A DNA stretch of 64,000 bases from Tardiphaga robiniae (lineage in GTDB: Bacteria; Pseudomonadota; Alphaproteobacteria; Rhizobiales; Xanthobacteraceae): assembly GCF_013359755.1 (NCBI RefSeq), contig NZ_JABMCJ010000088.1:62001-126000 (forward strand), written 5' to 3'. The notes under the pieces were generated by a model, which was not told the origin of the DNA, searched no databases, and saw nothing but the letters and a program-made list of their open reading frames with translations. The translations under genes were made by a program, and so were the position numbers. Each line of letters begins with the position of its first letter. Within the stretch, counting starts at the first letter, position 1. Positions 46,236-55,738 of this stretch are shown piece after piece.

Positions 46236-47288
46236 TTATTCCACGAGCGTGAACTGCATCAGCAGGGTTCGCTGCAGCATCGAGAAATTGTCGTCCGAGA
46301 TCAGCGTCAGCACCGTGTCGCCCTCCGGGGTGACATGCACATCGAGCCCTTCGAAATTGTCGATCTCGTAGCCGAGGTCCGCATCGAAGATGGTGGGACC
46401 GTCGATGACGGCGTCCGGTACGATCGATGCGAGGGGAATGCGGCGGATGCGGACGCCGGTGTCGCCGAACAGCGAGAACTTGCGTTCCAGCAGCAGCAGA
46501 TCGCCGGATGGCAGCAGCGCCGCATCGCTGATGTCGTAGTTTTTGGTGCGGCGAACCGAGAAGCTCGCCGGCGCCTTGCCGCCGATGATCCAGGCCGCAA
46601 TATTGCCGGCGCTGTCGAGCCCGCGCTCCGAGATCGCCAGCAGCATGCCGGCCAGCGGCGAAGACTTGAACCTGTCCTTGCGCACCATCACCAGGGCTTC
46701 GAGACTGCCATTGCTGGGCAGCTTGCGCATACCCGGCGGCTGCGGGATCGGCTCGCCCCGGGCGCGCACGCCATCGCGGCCGAAGTCGAATTTCAGGATC
46801 TGATGCACGCGTTCGAGGCCGATATAGACCGTCGGTCCGTCCACCGCGATCGACTCGGTATCGTACCAGCCGCGCGCGGTGATCGGCCTGCCGTCGGCGC
46901 CCAGCATCGGCGCCGCCTCGACATCGACAATGCCGACCATGGTATCGCCGCTATAGGCGATCTTGCCGGTGAACCAGTTGCCCTTATCGCTGATGGCGAT
47001 GAAACCCTCGCCCTTGTCGTCCAGGCGAAGACCGGAGATGCCGCCGAAGTCCTTGTAGCGCGACGTCAGGACCAATCCGCTGCGATATTGCAGCGACCCG
47101 AACCGTGTATGCGTGCGATCACGCGTATCGAAAGCCGGGATCGGCCGCGCTTCGATCTCGATCGACACCGGCGCACGGGCCGATGGCGTTGCCGGCACCG
47201 GCACGGGCTGCGCACGGGCAAGCGACGGCAGCGCGGCTACTGAAGCTGCGGCAGCAAGAAAGTGACGACGTGTGAGATCAGCGGTCAA
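46236..47288 (-). CDS. Tat-exported esterase-like (phytase-family) protein
   Basis: 350 residues. TTG start; the twin-arginine motif TRRHFLAAAASVAALPSLARA is an export signal for folded proteins. The mature domain (GGISGLRLDDKGEGFIAISD, LEALVMVRKDRF, NYDISDAALLPSGDLLLLER, NFEGLDVHVTPEGDTVLTLI) matches PF13449, an esterase-like activity of phytase domain with beta-propeller features. Periplasmic; substrate unknown. Confidence 0.88.
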   Translation of the reverse strand: MTADLTRRHFLAAAASVAALPSLARAQPVPVPATPSARAPVSIEIEARPIPAFDTRDRTHTRFGSLQYRSGLVLTSRYKDFGGISGLRLDDKGEGFIAISDKGNWFTGKIAYSGDTMVGIVDVEAAPMLGADGRPITARGWYDTESIAVDGPTVYIGLERVHQILKFDFGRDGVRARGEPIPQPPGMRKLPSNGSLEALVMVRKDRFKSSPLAGMLLAISERGLDSAGNIAAWIIGGKAPASFSVRRTKNYDISDAALLPSGDLLLLERKFSLFGDTGVRIRRIPLASIVPDAVIDGPTIFDADLGYEIDNFEGLDVHVTPEGDTVLTLISDDNFSMLQRTLLMQFTLVE

Positions 47289-47338
47289 GCGATGGCCCTG
47301 GAGGATGGGTAGAGCAAAGCAAAACCCATCCTGTAAGC

Positions 47339-49240
47339 CTAATGCGTTCTGCGTCGCCGACCATGGGTCGGTGCCGGCCCTGCCGTTTCGCTGAACAATT
47401 CCGCCAGCTTCTCGGTGATGGCGCCGCCGAGTTCTTCGGCGTCGACGATGGTCACGGCGCGGCGATAGTAGCGCGTCACGTCATGGCCGATGCCGATGGC
47501 GATCAGTTCGACCGGCGAGCGGGTCTCGATCTCTTCGATGATGTGGCGCAGATGCCGCTCCAGATAGTTGCCGGGATTGACCGACAACGTGCTGTCATCC
47601 ACCGGCGCGCCGTCGGAGATCATCATCAGGATCTTGCGCTGCTCGGGACGGCCGAGCAGCCGCTTGTGCGCCCAGTCGAGCGCCTCGCCGTCGATATTCT
47701 CCTTGAGCAGACCTTCGCGCATCATCAGGCCGAGATTCTTGCGCGCGCGGCGCCACGGCGCGTCCGCCGACTTGTAGATGATGTGACGGAGATCGTTGAG
47801 GCGGCCGGGATTGGCCGGCTTGCCGGCGCCGAGCCACGCTTCACGCGACTGCCCGCCCTTCCAGGCGCGCGTCGTGAAGCCGAGGATTTCCACCTTGACG
47901 CCGCAACGCTCCAGCGTGCGCGCGAGAATGTCGGCGCAGGTCGCAGCGACCGTGATCGGCCGGCCGCGCATCGAACCGGAATTGTCCAGCAGCAGCGTCA
48001 CCACCGTATCGCGGAAGGTCGCTTCCTTCTCATGCATGAAGGATAGCGGATGATGCGGGTCGGTCACCACGCGCGACAGGCGCGCGGGGTCGAGGATGCC
48101 TTCTTCGAGGTCGAAATCCCAGGCGCGGTTCTGCTGCGCCATGAGCTTACGTTGAAGCCGATTGGCCAGACGCGCGACGACGCCCTGCAGATGCGCGAGC
48201 TGTTTGTCGAGATAGGAGCGCAGCCGCTCGAGTTCGTCGTGATCGCAGAGGTCTTCGGCTGCGATGACCTCGTCGAATTTCGGCGCGAAGGCATGATATT
48301 CCGGGCCGCGCGGCTCGTTCGCGCCGCGCGAATTCGGACGCGTGGCTTCGCCGGGCGTCTCGTCGTCGCCCATCTCACCGTCTTCGTCGAACGTGTCCGA
48401 TGCAGACGCCTGCGCGCTCTCCATCGAACTGTCAGACATTTCGTCGGACGACTGCTGCGCCTGATCGGCGCTCATTTCCTGGGAGGCGTCGCTCTCCGGC
48501 GAGCCTTCGGCGCCGGCCTGATCGTTCTCGCCCTGGCGCTCGTCGTCCTCGCTCTCCTCGTCATCCGGCTCGGCATTGCGATCGTCGCCGAGCTCCAGCG
48601 CCGACAGCAGGTCATGCACGGCATCGCCGAACTTGGCCTGGTTCTCCGCGAACCGATCGAGCTGGTCGAGGCGATCGCTGATCTTGTCTTCGAGGACCGG
48701 CCGCCAGAGGTCGACCATCTTCTTCGCGGCGGCTGGCGGCGCCATGCCGGTCAGGCGCTCGCGCACCAGCATCGCCAACGCATCGGCCAGCGGCGCATCG
48801 GCGCGGTCGGTGATTTCGTCGAACTTGCCGCGATGGAAATGATCGTCGAGCATCGCCGTGAGGTTCTTGGCAACGCCGGCCATGCGGCGCGACCCGAGCG
48901 CTTCCACGCGGGCCTGCTCGACGGCTTCGAACACGCCGCGCGCCTGTGGATTGCCCGGCATCAGCTTACGATGAACCTTGGGATCGTGACAGGCGAGTTT
49001 GAGCGCGATCGAATCCGCGTGGCCGCGCACGATGGCGGCGTCGCGCTTGCTCATTTTTCGCGCGGGTTCAGGAAGACGGGCTTTGCCCGGTGAGAGACCC
49101 GGCCGCTCGGCCGCGAAGGTCACTTCAAGCTCCGGCGCTTTGGCGATGGCGCGCAAACACGACGTCACCGCGCGCTTGAACGGCTCGGTCGGCGCTTCCT
49201 TGGAGCCGGGGCGGAATTTGTTGGTGGTCGTCGTGCTCAT
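47339..49240 (-). CDS. cobT: cobaltochelatase subunit CobT
   Basis: 633 residues from the ATG at 49240. Highly acidic centre ([20 protein letters not shown]) and C-terminal VWA domain: [20 protein letters not shown] with the MIDAS DxSx[18 protein letters not shown], and [11 protein letters not shown]. CobT pairs with the AAA+ CobS and with CobN to insert cobalt into hydrogenobyrinic acid a,c-diamide (aerobic B12 route). It lies 102 bp from cobS on the same strand. In rhizobia bolA and a J-protein are usual neighbours; here they are at 61.4-62.5 kb. Confidence 0.95.
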   Translation of the reverse strand: MSTTTTNKFRPGSKEAPTEPFKRAVTSCLRAIAKAPELEVTFAAERPGLSPGKARLPEPARKMSKRDAAIVRGHADSIALKLACHDPKVHRKLMPGNPQARGVFEAVEQARVEALGSRRMAGVAKNLTAMLDDHFHRGKFDEITDRADAPLADALAMLVRERLTGMAPPAAAKKMVDLWRPVLEDKISDRLDQLDRFAENQAKFGDAVHDLLSALELGDDRNAEPDDEESEDDERQGENDQAGAEGSPESDASQEMSADQAQQSSDEMSDSSMESAQASASDTFDEDGEMGDDETPGEATRPNSRGANEPRGPEYHAFAPKFDEVIAAEDLCDHDELERLRSYLDKQLAHLQGVVARLANRLQRKLMAQQNRAWDFDLEEGILDPARLSRVVTDPHHPLSFMHEKEATFRDTVVTLLLDNSGSMRGRPITVAATCADILARTLERCGVKVEILGFTTRAWKGGQSREAWLGAGKPANPGRLNDLRHIIYKSADAPWRRARKNLGLMMREGLLKENIDGEALDWAHKRLLGRPEQRKILMMISDGAPVDDSTLSVNPGNYLERHLRHIIEEIETRSPVELIAIGIGHDVTRYYRRAVTIVDAEELGGAITEKLAELFSETAGPAPTHGRRRRTH

Positions 49241-49337
49241 CGCAGCCTTTGCGCGGGTCGTCACCGCGCATGCGGGAGCAACCGATTGAATGCGGAGGTG
49301 CATTCCCCTCTCTTGGAAGAGAGGGGAAGAAGACGTC

Positions 49338-50345
49338 TTAGCTCAGCGCCACATTCACCGAGCTTTCCGCCAGCTCTGCATTGAAGCAGCGCTGATAGAA
49401 TTCGGCGACCAGCGGACGCTCGAGTTCGTCGCACTTGTTCAGGAAGGTCACGCGGAACGCGAAGCCGATATCGTTGAAGATGTCGGCATTCTCGGCCCAG
49501 GTGATCACCGTACGCGGGCTCATCACCGTCGACAGATCGCCATTGGCGAAGGCGTTACGCGTGAGATCCGCGAGGCGCACCATCTTGTTGACGATGTCGC
49601 GGCCCTCGGGGTTCTGATAGTGCTTGGCTTTTGCCAGCACGATCTCGACTTCCTCGTCATGCGCCAGATAGTTCAGCGTGGTGACGATCGACCAGCGGTC
49701 CATCTGACCCTGGTTGATCTGCTGCGTGCCGTGATAGAGGCCCGACGTATCACCGAGACCGATGGTGTTCGCGGTCGCAAACAGACGGAACGCCGGATGC
49801 GGCTTGATCACCTTGTTCTGGTCGAGCAGCGTCAGGCGGCCGGACACTTCCAGCACGCGCTGAATGACGAACATCACGTCCGGACGGCCGGCGTCGTATT
49901 CGTCGAACACCAGCGCCACATTGTGCTGCAACGCCCAGGGCAGAATGCCGTCACGGAATTCGGTGACCTGCTTGCCGTCGCGGACCACGATGGAGTCCTT
50001 GCCGACGAGGTCGATACGGCTGATGTGGCTGTCGAGATTGACGCGCACACAGGGCCAGTTGAGGCGGGCAGCGACCTGCTCGATATGGGTCGATTTGCCG
50101 GTGCCGTGGAAGCCCGTGACCATCACGCGGCGATTGCGCGAGAAGCCGGCGAGAATGGCAAGCGTGGTGGCGCGATCGAACCGGTAATCGGGATCGGTGT
50201 CCGGCACATGCGGATCGGATTCGGAGAAGGCAGGCACTTCGAGGTCGGAATCGATGCCGAACAACTTGCGCACCGACACCATCTTGTCGGGAATGCCAAT
50301 CAACGCGTCGGTCTTTTCTTGCAGTTTGGTCGAGGCGGCGGTCAT
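49338..50345 (-). CDS. cobS: cobaltochelatase subunit CobS (AAA+)
   Basis: 335 residues from an ATG with GGAGG four bases before it. Walker [14 protein letters not shown], Walker [12 protein letters not shown], sensor and arginine region [17 protein letters not shown]. Length and [17 protein letters not shown] opening match CobS, the ATPase partner of CobT. Operon with cobT. Confidence 0.96.
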   Translation of the reverse strand: MTAASTKLQEKTDALIGIPDKMVSVRKLFGIDSDLEVPAFSESDPHVPDTDPDYRFDRATTLAILAGFSRNRRVMVTGFHGTGKSTHIEQVAARLNWPCVRVNLDSHISRIDLVGKDSIVVRDGKQVTEFRDGILPWALQHNVALVFDEYDAGRPDVMFVIQRVLEVSGRLTLLDQNKVIKPHPAFRLFATANTIGLGDTSGLYHGTQQINQGQMDRWSIVTTLNYLAHDEEVEIVLAKAKHYQNPEGRDIVNKMVRLADLTRNAFANGDLSTVMSPRTVITWAENADIFNDIGFAFRVTFLNKCDELERPLVAEFYQRCFNAELAESSVNVALS

Positions 50346-50642
50346 CAATCCTCCGTGGTCCCGGATATCCCGAAACCAGTCTAGTAATGGCTGCGGATGG
50401 GGTGCTTTGTGGAACGTATCAGAGAGCCGCGGCTGGACAAAGCCCAGCTCTTCATCAAAGTTCCCGAATGTTATCATCGAGATAGGTTCTAACGGCAATT
50501 TTTGGAAGTCTGCCCTGCGAATCAGCCGATGCTCCGGGTCGATCAATTTGCAGCGGTATTTGGGGATCGAACGGCGCGGCCGGCCATTTCAATCATATAT
50601 GCTGTCAGTTGGCTGAGGCACCCCGCGCTGGATCGGAATTTC

Positions 50643-51293
50643 GTGACGTCCTTCATCGATTCCCTGACCCATTTTGTCGCCGCGCATGCCTGGCTGGGCT
50701 ACCTCACTATTTTCCTCGCTGCCCTGCTGGAAGCCGTGCCGGTGCTCGGAACATTCATCCCAGGCACCACGGTCATTCTGGCGCTGAGCGCCCTGATTCC
50801 GGCAGGCGACCTCGATCTCGTGGCGGTGCTGGCGGCCGCCGTGGCGGGCGCCGTGCTCGGCGACGGGAGCGCATTCTGGATCGGGCATGTCCGGCAACGA
50901 CAACTGCTCGACGCGTGGCCGCTTTCGAATTATCCGGGCGTGGTGGCGCAGAGCGAGGCCTTCTTCCATCGCTTCGGCACGCTGGCCGTGTTCCTCGGCC
51001 GCTTCGTTCCGCCCATCCGCGCTTTCGTGCCGGTCACGGCCGGAGCATTGGGGACCGCACCGGCGAAATTCTATGCCGTAAACATCCCCGCAGCATTGCT
51101 CTGGGCGCCGGCGCACGTGTTACCCGGCGTGCTCGCAGTGTCGGTGCTGGACCGCTATGGCGGCATTGCCGGCCTCGAAGGCCAAGCCAAACACTACTGG
51201 ATTCAGGCCGTGATCGTGGCGGCCGTGCTGGCCGGTGCCACCATCTGGTGGTGGCATCGCCGCAAGCGCAACACAGCAATGGAAACGTCATAA
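50643..51293 (+). CDS. DedA-family membrane protein
   Basis: 216 residues from a GTG. Hydrophobic segments and family motifs: FLAALLEAVPVLGTFIPGTT, GDGSAFWIGHVRQRQLLD, FFHRFGTLAVFLGRFVPPIR AFVPVTAGA, and C-terminal TM. DedA proteins translocate lipid carriers such as C55-P or phospholipids. Start chosen because upstream residues lack similarity. Divergent from cobS. Confidence 0.85.
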   Translation: MTSFIDSLTHFVAAHAWLGYLTIFLAALLEAVPVLGTFIPGTTVILALSALIPAGDLDLVAVLAAAVAGAVLGDGSAFWIGHVRQRQLLDAWPLSNYPGVVAQSEAFFHRFGTLAVFLGRFVPPIRAFVPVTAGALGTAPAKFYAVNIPAALLWAPAHVLPGVLAVSVLDRYGGIAGLEGQAKHYWIQAVIVAAVLAGATIWWWHRRKRNTAMETS

Positions 51294-51432
51294 AAAGGCG
51301 CTTGAACGTTGAAATATCTCTTTGATTTTTCAAAGTAAATGACACCTTCGCGGCTTGACTTGCAGCCCCGATTGACTTGAAAAGCCTGCACCGGCAGTTT
51401 CGCCCGCCGTCCGTCCTTCCCATATCCAGTGA

Positions 51433-52395
51433 ATGTCCGAACCCATGCGCAGCTATCTCGACTTTGAAAAGCCCGTCGCCGAACTGGATTCCAAGATCGA
51501 TGAATTGCGCACGCTGGCCGCCAGCGGCAGCGACATCGGCGAAGAGATCGTGCGCATCGAGGACAAGGCCGTCGCCGCTCTGCACGAGCTCTATGCGAAC
51601 CTGACGCCGTGGCAGAAGACCCAGGTCGCGCGGCATCCACAGCGCCCGCATTGCATGAATTACGTGGAAGCGTTGATCACCGAATTCACGCCGCTCGCCG
51701 GCGACCGCAAGTTCGGCGAAGATGAAGCGCTGGTGGCCGGCTTCGGCCGTTTCCGCGGCGAGAGCGTCTGCGTACTCGGCCAGGAAAAGGGCAACACCAC
51801 CGAGAGCCGCCTCAAGCATAATTTCGGCATGGCCCGCCCCGAAGGCTACCGCAAGGCGGTTCGCCTGATGGAGATGGCCGACCGTTTCAACATTCCCGTG
51901 CTGTCGCTGGTCGACACCGCCGGCGCCTATCCCGGCATCGGTGCGGAAGAGCGCGGCCAGGCTGAAGCCATCGCACGCTCGACCGATGCCTGCCTCGGCC
52001 TCGGCGTTGCCAATGTCGCCGTGATCATCGGCGAAGGCGGCTCGGGCGGCGCCATCGCCATTGCCACCGCCAACAAGGTGCTGATGCTGGAACACGCCAT
52101 CTACAGCGTGATCTCGCCGGAAGCGGCATCGTCGATCCTGTGGCGCGACTCATCCAAGGCGCAGGAAGCCGCGACCAATATGAAGATCACCGCGCAGGAT
52201 TTGCTGCGTTTCGGCGTGATCGATTCCATCCTGAAAGAGCCGCCGGGCGGCGCACACCGCGACCCCGCCGCCATGATTGCTATCACCGGCGACGCCATCG
52301 CCCAGGCTTTCAACGACATGCGCGGCATGGACGCGGCGACTATTCGTCAGCAGCGCCGGCAGAAGTTTCTGGATATCGGCCGCAAGATCGGCTGA
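51433..52395 (+). CDS. accA: acetyl-CoA carboxylase carboxyltransferase subunit alpha
   Basis: 320 residues. SYLDFEKPVAELDSKIDELR, GRFRGESVCVLGQEKGNTT, SLVDTAGAYPGIGAEERGQA and IIGEGGSGGAIAIATANKVL are diagnostic. It transfers carboxyl from biotin to acetyl-CoA with AccD in fatty-acid synthesis. An ATG at 51445 is possible. Confidence 0.98.
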   Translation: MSEPMRSYLDFEKPVAELDSKIDELRTLAASGSDIGEEIVRIEDKAVAALHELYANLTPWQKTQVARHPQRPHCMNYVEALITEFTPLAGDRKFGEDEALVAGFGRFRGESVCVLGQEKGNTTESRLKHNFGMARPEGYRKAVRLMEMADRFNIPVLSLVDTAGAYPGIGAEERGQAEAIARSTDACLGLGVANVAVIIGEGGSGGAIAIATANKVLMLEHAIYSVISPEAASSILWRDSSKAQEAATNMKITAQDLLRFGVIDSILKEPPGGAHRDPAAMIAITGDAIAQAFNDMRGMDAATIRQQRRQKFLDIGRKIG

Positions 52396-52407
52396 TCTGA
52401 CGTTCTC

Positions 52408-53361
52408 TCACGCGTCCATCTGAGACCGCGCATTTCGGCGGATCACCTGCGGCGGCTGGCCATAGGCGCGCAGAAATGCGCGGCGCATGCGGTCACGATC
52501 GGCAAACCCCGTCTGCTGCGCGACGGTGTCGATGGGATGCCGGCTCTGCTCCATCATCAACCGCGCGGCCTCTAGCCGCAGATGCTCGACGGCCTTGGCA
52601 GGCGATTGGCCTGTCTCGGCGTGAAAGGCGCGGCTGAACTGCCGCGGGCTGAGATTTGCGGCATCGGCGAGATCATTCACCGTCAGCGGCTTCTGCAGGT
52701 TGTCGCGCGCGAAAGCGAGCGCCTTCTGGATACGGTCCGACTTCGGCGCCAATTCCAGCAGCGCGGAAAACTGCGACTGACCGCCGGCACGGCGGTGATA
52801 CACGACCATCTTTTTCGCGATGTTGCGTGCGACGTCCTCGCCGAGATCAGCCTCGACCATCGCCAGTGCGAGATCGATGCCCGCGGTCATGCCTGCCGAG
52901 GTCCAGACCGGACCGTCATTCACGAAGATGCGGTCTTCATCGACCCTCACTTTCGGAAATTGCTTCTGCATGTCGCGCGCATAGAACCAGTGCGTGGTCG
53001 CGCGCCGTTGATCGAGAATGCCGGCTTCGGCGAGCACGAAGGCGCCGATACAGATAGACGCAACACGCCGCGCATGTTTGGGCGCCTGTCGTACGAAATC
53101 GATCAGGCCGGGCGTCGCAGATTCGACCGTCAGACCGCCGGCAATGATCAGCGTGTCATAGGCATCAGCCGCATTGAACGGTTCGGTGGTCAAACTCATG
53201 CCCAGCGAGGTGCCGACCTGACCGCCCCGCTCCGACAACACATGCAGATCGTAGGTGGGCGGATCGGTCAGCAGATTGGCCAGTTCAAAGACCGACATCG
53301 CTGCAAGGCTGATGGGCGAGCACCCCGGGGAAACAACAAGGCCGATGCGCTGCATATGCAC
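52408..53361 (-). CDS. GlxA-type AraC regulator with DJ-1/PfpI domain
   Basis: 317 residues. N-terminal GATase1-like domain (RVASICIGAFVLAEAGILDQ, with a Cys at the nucleophile elbow; TTHWFYARDMQKQFPKV), C-terminal AraC domain (LADAANLSPRQFSRAFHAET, HPIDTVAQQTGFADRDRMRR). These regulators typically sense small molecules and control catabolic or stress genes. Divergent from the SDR at 53478, which is a likely target. Confidence 0.92.
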   Translation of the reverse strand: MHMQRIGLVVSPGCSPISLAAMSVFELANLLTDPPTYDLHVLSERGGQVGTSLGMSLTTEPFNAADAYDTLIIAGGLTVESATPGLIDFVRQAPKHARRVASICIGAFVLAEAGILDQRRATTHWFYARDMQKQFPKVRVDEDRIFVNDGPVWTSAGMTAGIDLALAMVEADLGEDVARNIAKKMVVYHRRAGGQSQFSALLELAPKSDRIQKALAFARDNLQKPLTVNDLADAANLSPRQFSRAFHAETGQSPAKAVEHLRLEAARLMMEQSRHPIDTVAQQTGFADRDRMRRAFLRAYGQPPQVIRRNARSQMDA

Positions 53362-53477
53362 ACTCCCGTAGGAAAAGACGTCCTAAAACGCCGTTTATAT
53401 GACATTTGAGACATGACCGCGCAAGACTAGGTTTCCTGACACGGCCGCTGCGGCCGAGAGCATTCAGGAGAACGACA

Positions 53478-54284
53478 ATGACGATTTCACATCAGGGTAC
53501 GGCACTGATTACGGGCGCCTCGACGGGTATTGGCGCCGTCTATGCGGACCGGCTGGCCAGGCGCGGCTATGATCTCATTCTGGTGGCGCGGAACCAGGAC
53601 CGCCTGGCGGCCCTCGCCAAGCGACTGACCAGCGAAAACGGACGATCGGTCCGCACGCTGGCCGCCGATCTCGGCGACAAGGCCGATCTCGCCAAGGTCG
53701 AAGCCGCGCTGCGCGACGACGCGAGCATTACGATGCTGGTCAACAATGCCGGAGTCGGCGCGGTGGCGCCGTTGCTCAATGCCGATGTCGACAAAATGGA
53801 AGACATGATCACGCTGAACATCACCGCACTGACACGGCTGACCTATGCCGCCGTGCCCGGCTTCGTCGCGCACAACAAAGGCACGATCATCAACATCTCG
53901 TCGATCGTTGGTATCGGTGCAGAAATCCTCAACGGCGTCTACGGAGCCAGCAAGGCCTATGTGCTCAGCTTCAGCCATTCGCTGGCGCATGAACTCGCCG
54001 ACAAGGGCATCCGCGTGCAGGCGGTGTTGCCGGGCGCAACGGCCACCGAATTCTGGGACATCGCGGGCTACCCGCACCAGAACATGGATCAGGCCACAGT
54101 GATGCGCGCCGACGACATGGTCGATGCTGCATTGGCCGGCCTCGACCAGGGCGAGCTCGTCACCATTCCGGGCCTGCAGGACGGCGCGAACTGGACCCGC
54201 TTCGAAGCAGATCGCCGCGCCCTCTCGACCAAATTCGGTCATGCGACGCCAGCGCCGCGCTATCGGGTGACCGTGCCGGCATAG
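53478..54284 (+). CDS. short-chain dehydrogenase (YqjQ/DltE-like)
   Basis: 268 residues; AGGAG nearby. ALITGASTGIGAVYADRLAR, NNAG, NISSIVGIG, YGASKAYVLSFSHSLA with Tyr and Lys, and GATATEFWDIAG. All SDR catalytic residues are present. Paired divergently with a GlxA-type regulator. Substrate unknown. Confidence 0.92.
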   Translation: MTISHQGTALITGASTGIGAVYADRLARRGYDLILVARNQDRLAALAKRLTSENGRSVRTLAADLGDKADLAKVEAALRDDASITMLVNNAGVGAVAPLLNADVDKMEDMITLNITALTRLTYAAVPGFVAHNKGTIINISSIVGIGAEILNGVYGASKAYVLSFSHSLAHELADKGIRVQAVLPGATATEFWDIAGYPHQNMDQATVMRADDMVDAALAGLDQGELVTIPGLQDGANWTRFEADRRALSTKFGHATPAPRYRVTVPA

Positions 54285-54335
54285 ACGTTGTCGGCTCGGC
54301 CGGGATTATCTACCAAGCCCGGCAACTAAAACTCC

Positions 54336-54364
54336 GTCATGCCCGGGCTTGTCCCGGGCATGAC
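54336..54364. repeat. palindromic intergenic repeat
   Basis: GTCATGCCCGGG-CTTGT-CCCGGGCATGAC: a 12-pair perfect hairpin of the type scattered in Bradyrhizobium-like genomes. Confidence 0.8.
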
Positions 54365-54385
54365 AGCGTATGTGTTACAGGCAGC

Positions 54386-54421
54386 AAAAAGCCCGCCCTC
54401 TCGACAGAGGGCGGGCTTTTC
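54386..54421. terminator. bidirectional terminator
   Basis: AAAAAGCCCGCCCTCT-CGAC-AGAGGGCGGGCTTTT: perfect stem with A and T runs, between the SDR and foldase genes. Confidence 0.93.
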
Positions 54422-54431
54422 GAGTCCAGAA

Positions 54432-55370
54432 TTACTTCTTCGCCGGAGCCATCTTGCTGTCGGCCGGCTTCGGCGCGTCCTTGGCAGCAGGCGCGGCGGG
54501 TGCCGCCGGAGCAGGCGTTGCGGCGGCCTGATCGATACGCTCAACCTTCGCACCTTCACGCAGCTTGGTAACGTAGTCGGCCTGCGCCTTGCGCACGACA
54601 TACTGTTCGATCTGCGGCTTCACCTGGTCGAATTCCGGCGCCTTGCGGTTGCGCTTTTCCTCGACCTTGATGATGTGCCAGCCGAACTGCGACTTCACGG
54701 GGTCCGAGATCTTGCCCGGCTCCAGCGCGAAGGCAACGGCGGAGAATTCTGGCACCATCTGGTCTTTGGTGAAGAAACCCAGATCGCCGCCATCGGCCGC
54801 GCCCGGATCCTTCGACTTCTTCTTGGCGAGTTCGGCGAAATCAGCGCCCTTCTTCAGCTCGTCGGCGACCGTCTTGGCCTCGGCCTCACTCTCCACCAGG
54901 ATGTGGCGGGCATGGACTTCGGCTTCGCCGGTGATCTGCTTGGCCGCGTCCTCATAGACCTTCTTCATGTTGTCGTCGGTCAGGGCTTCCTTGCCTTCGA
55001 CGGCCAACAGGTTGTCCATGAGCAGGCGGTTACGGGCGAAGGCCAGCTTGGACTTGAAATCCTCACGATCGGCGATCTTCTTGTCCTCGGCAGCCTTGGC
55101 GACGATCTTCATGTCGATCAGGAACGACAGCACATTGTCCTTCCGGGTCGCGGGATCCATCTGGGCGAGGCTCGGGCCGAGCTCTTCCTCAGCAATGGTG
55201 ACGTCGCTCTGGCGGATTTCCTGGCCGTTGACCTTGGCGAGGACCGGATTGGCATCCTGCGCGTAAACCGGGAAACTGGTGAGAAAGGCCACCGCAACGG
55301 CGCCGGTCAGGGCAGCCAGGGTGCGGCCCGGGCGCAGGCCCGGCGTCAGGGCGAGCGATACGAAGGTCAT
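54432..55370 (-). CDS. periplasmic parvulin-type peptidyl-prolyl isomerase
   Basis: 312 residues. Signal peptide (ALTGAVAVAFLTSFPVYA/QDA). SurA-like N-terminal helices (LAKVNGQEIRQSDVTIAEEE), then a rotamase domain: EVHARHILVESEAEAKTVAD, SKDPGAADGGDLGFFTKDQM, VKSQFGWHIIKVEEKR. Ala/Pro/Lys-rich tail. Helps fold exported proteins. Divergent from secA, which supplies export; the pairing is conserved in rhizobia. Confidence 0.93.
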   Translation of the reverse strand: MTFVSLALTPGLRPGRTLAALTGAVAVAFLTSFPVYAQDANPVLAKVNGQEIRQSDVTIAEEELGPSLAQMDPATRKDNVLSFLIDMKIVAKAAEDKKIADREDFKSKLAFARNRLLMDNLLAVEGKEALTDDNMKKVYEDAAKQITGEAEVHARHILVESEAEAKTVADELKKGADFAELAKKKSKDPGAADGGDLGFFTKDQMVPEFSAVAFALEPGKISDPVKSQFGWHIIKVEEKRNRKAPEFDQVKPQIEQYVVRKAQADYVTKLREGAKVERIDQAAATPAPAAPAAPAAKDAPKPADSKMAPAKK

Positions 55371-55738
55371 GGAAAATCCTTATCTCGGATAAGAGCCTGT
55401 TGGGGACGGCGGACACTCTCCCAAACGTACCGTCTTGGCAACGCGAAAACTCTGTCAAAATGATGAAATCCTTGAGAGGTTCGCGCCGTTGACAACCCCC
55501 CACACGGGCCATATCTCTCCCCGACCGGGCCGGTGGCGAAGGCGCGATTTCGGCCGCGCCGTGGTCATTGAACCCCTGATTGCCCTGCTCCCACTCATCT
55601 CCCGGGGTCTTGCTTTTTTGGCGCTCCGCACCGGGGTCCAGACAGCAATCCGCCACAGACTTTGGATATGACGAGGCTGGGCGACCGCTGCACCATTCCA
55701 CGGCCTTCGGGCCGCATTGCTAAAGACAGGATTTCGTG
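55371..55738. other. divergent control region of the foldase gene and secA
   Basis: No gene recognised. A possible promoter for secA is listed separately; a short + frame at 55435-55671 has no protein character. Confidence 0.4.
55489..55516 (+). promoter_or_regulatory. possible secA promoter
   Basis: TTGACA (55489-55494), a 16-bp spacer and ATATCT (55511-55516). It lies about 220 bp before the secA start. Confidence 0.35.

Noticed and set aside
55435-55671. 78-codon frame upstream of secA
   Set aside because: No domain or good start; it lies in the promoter region.
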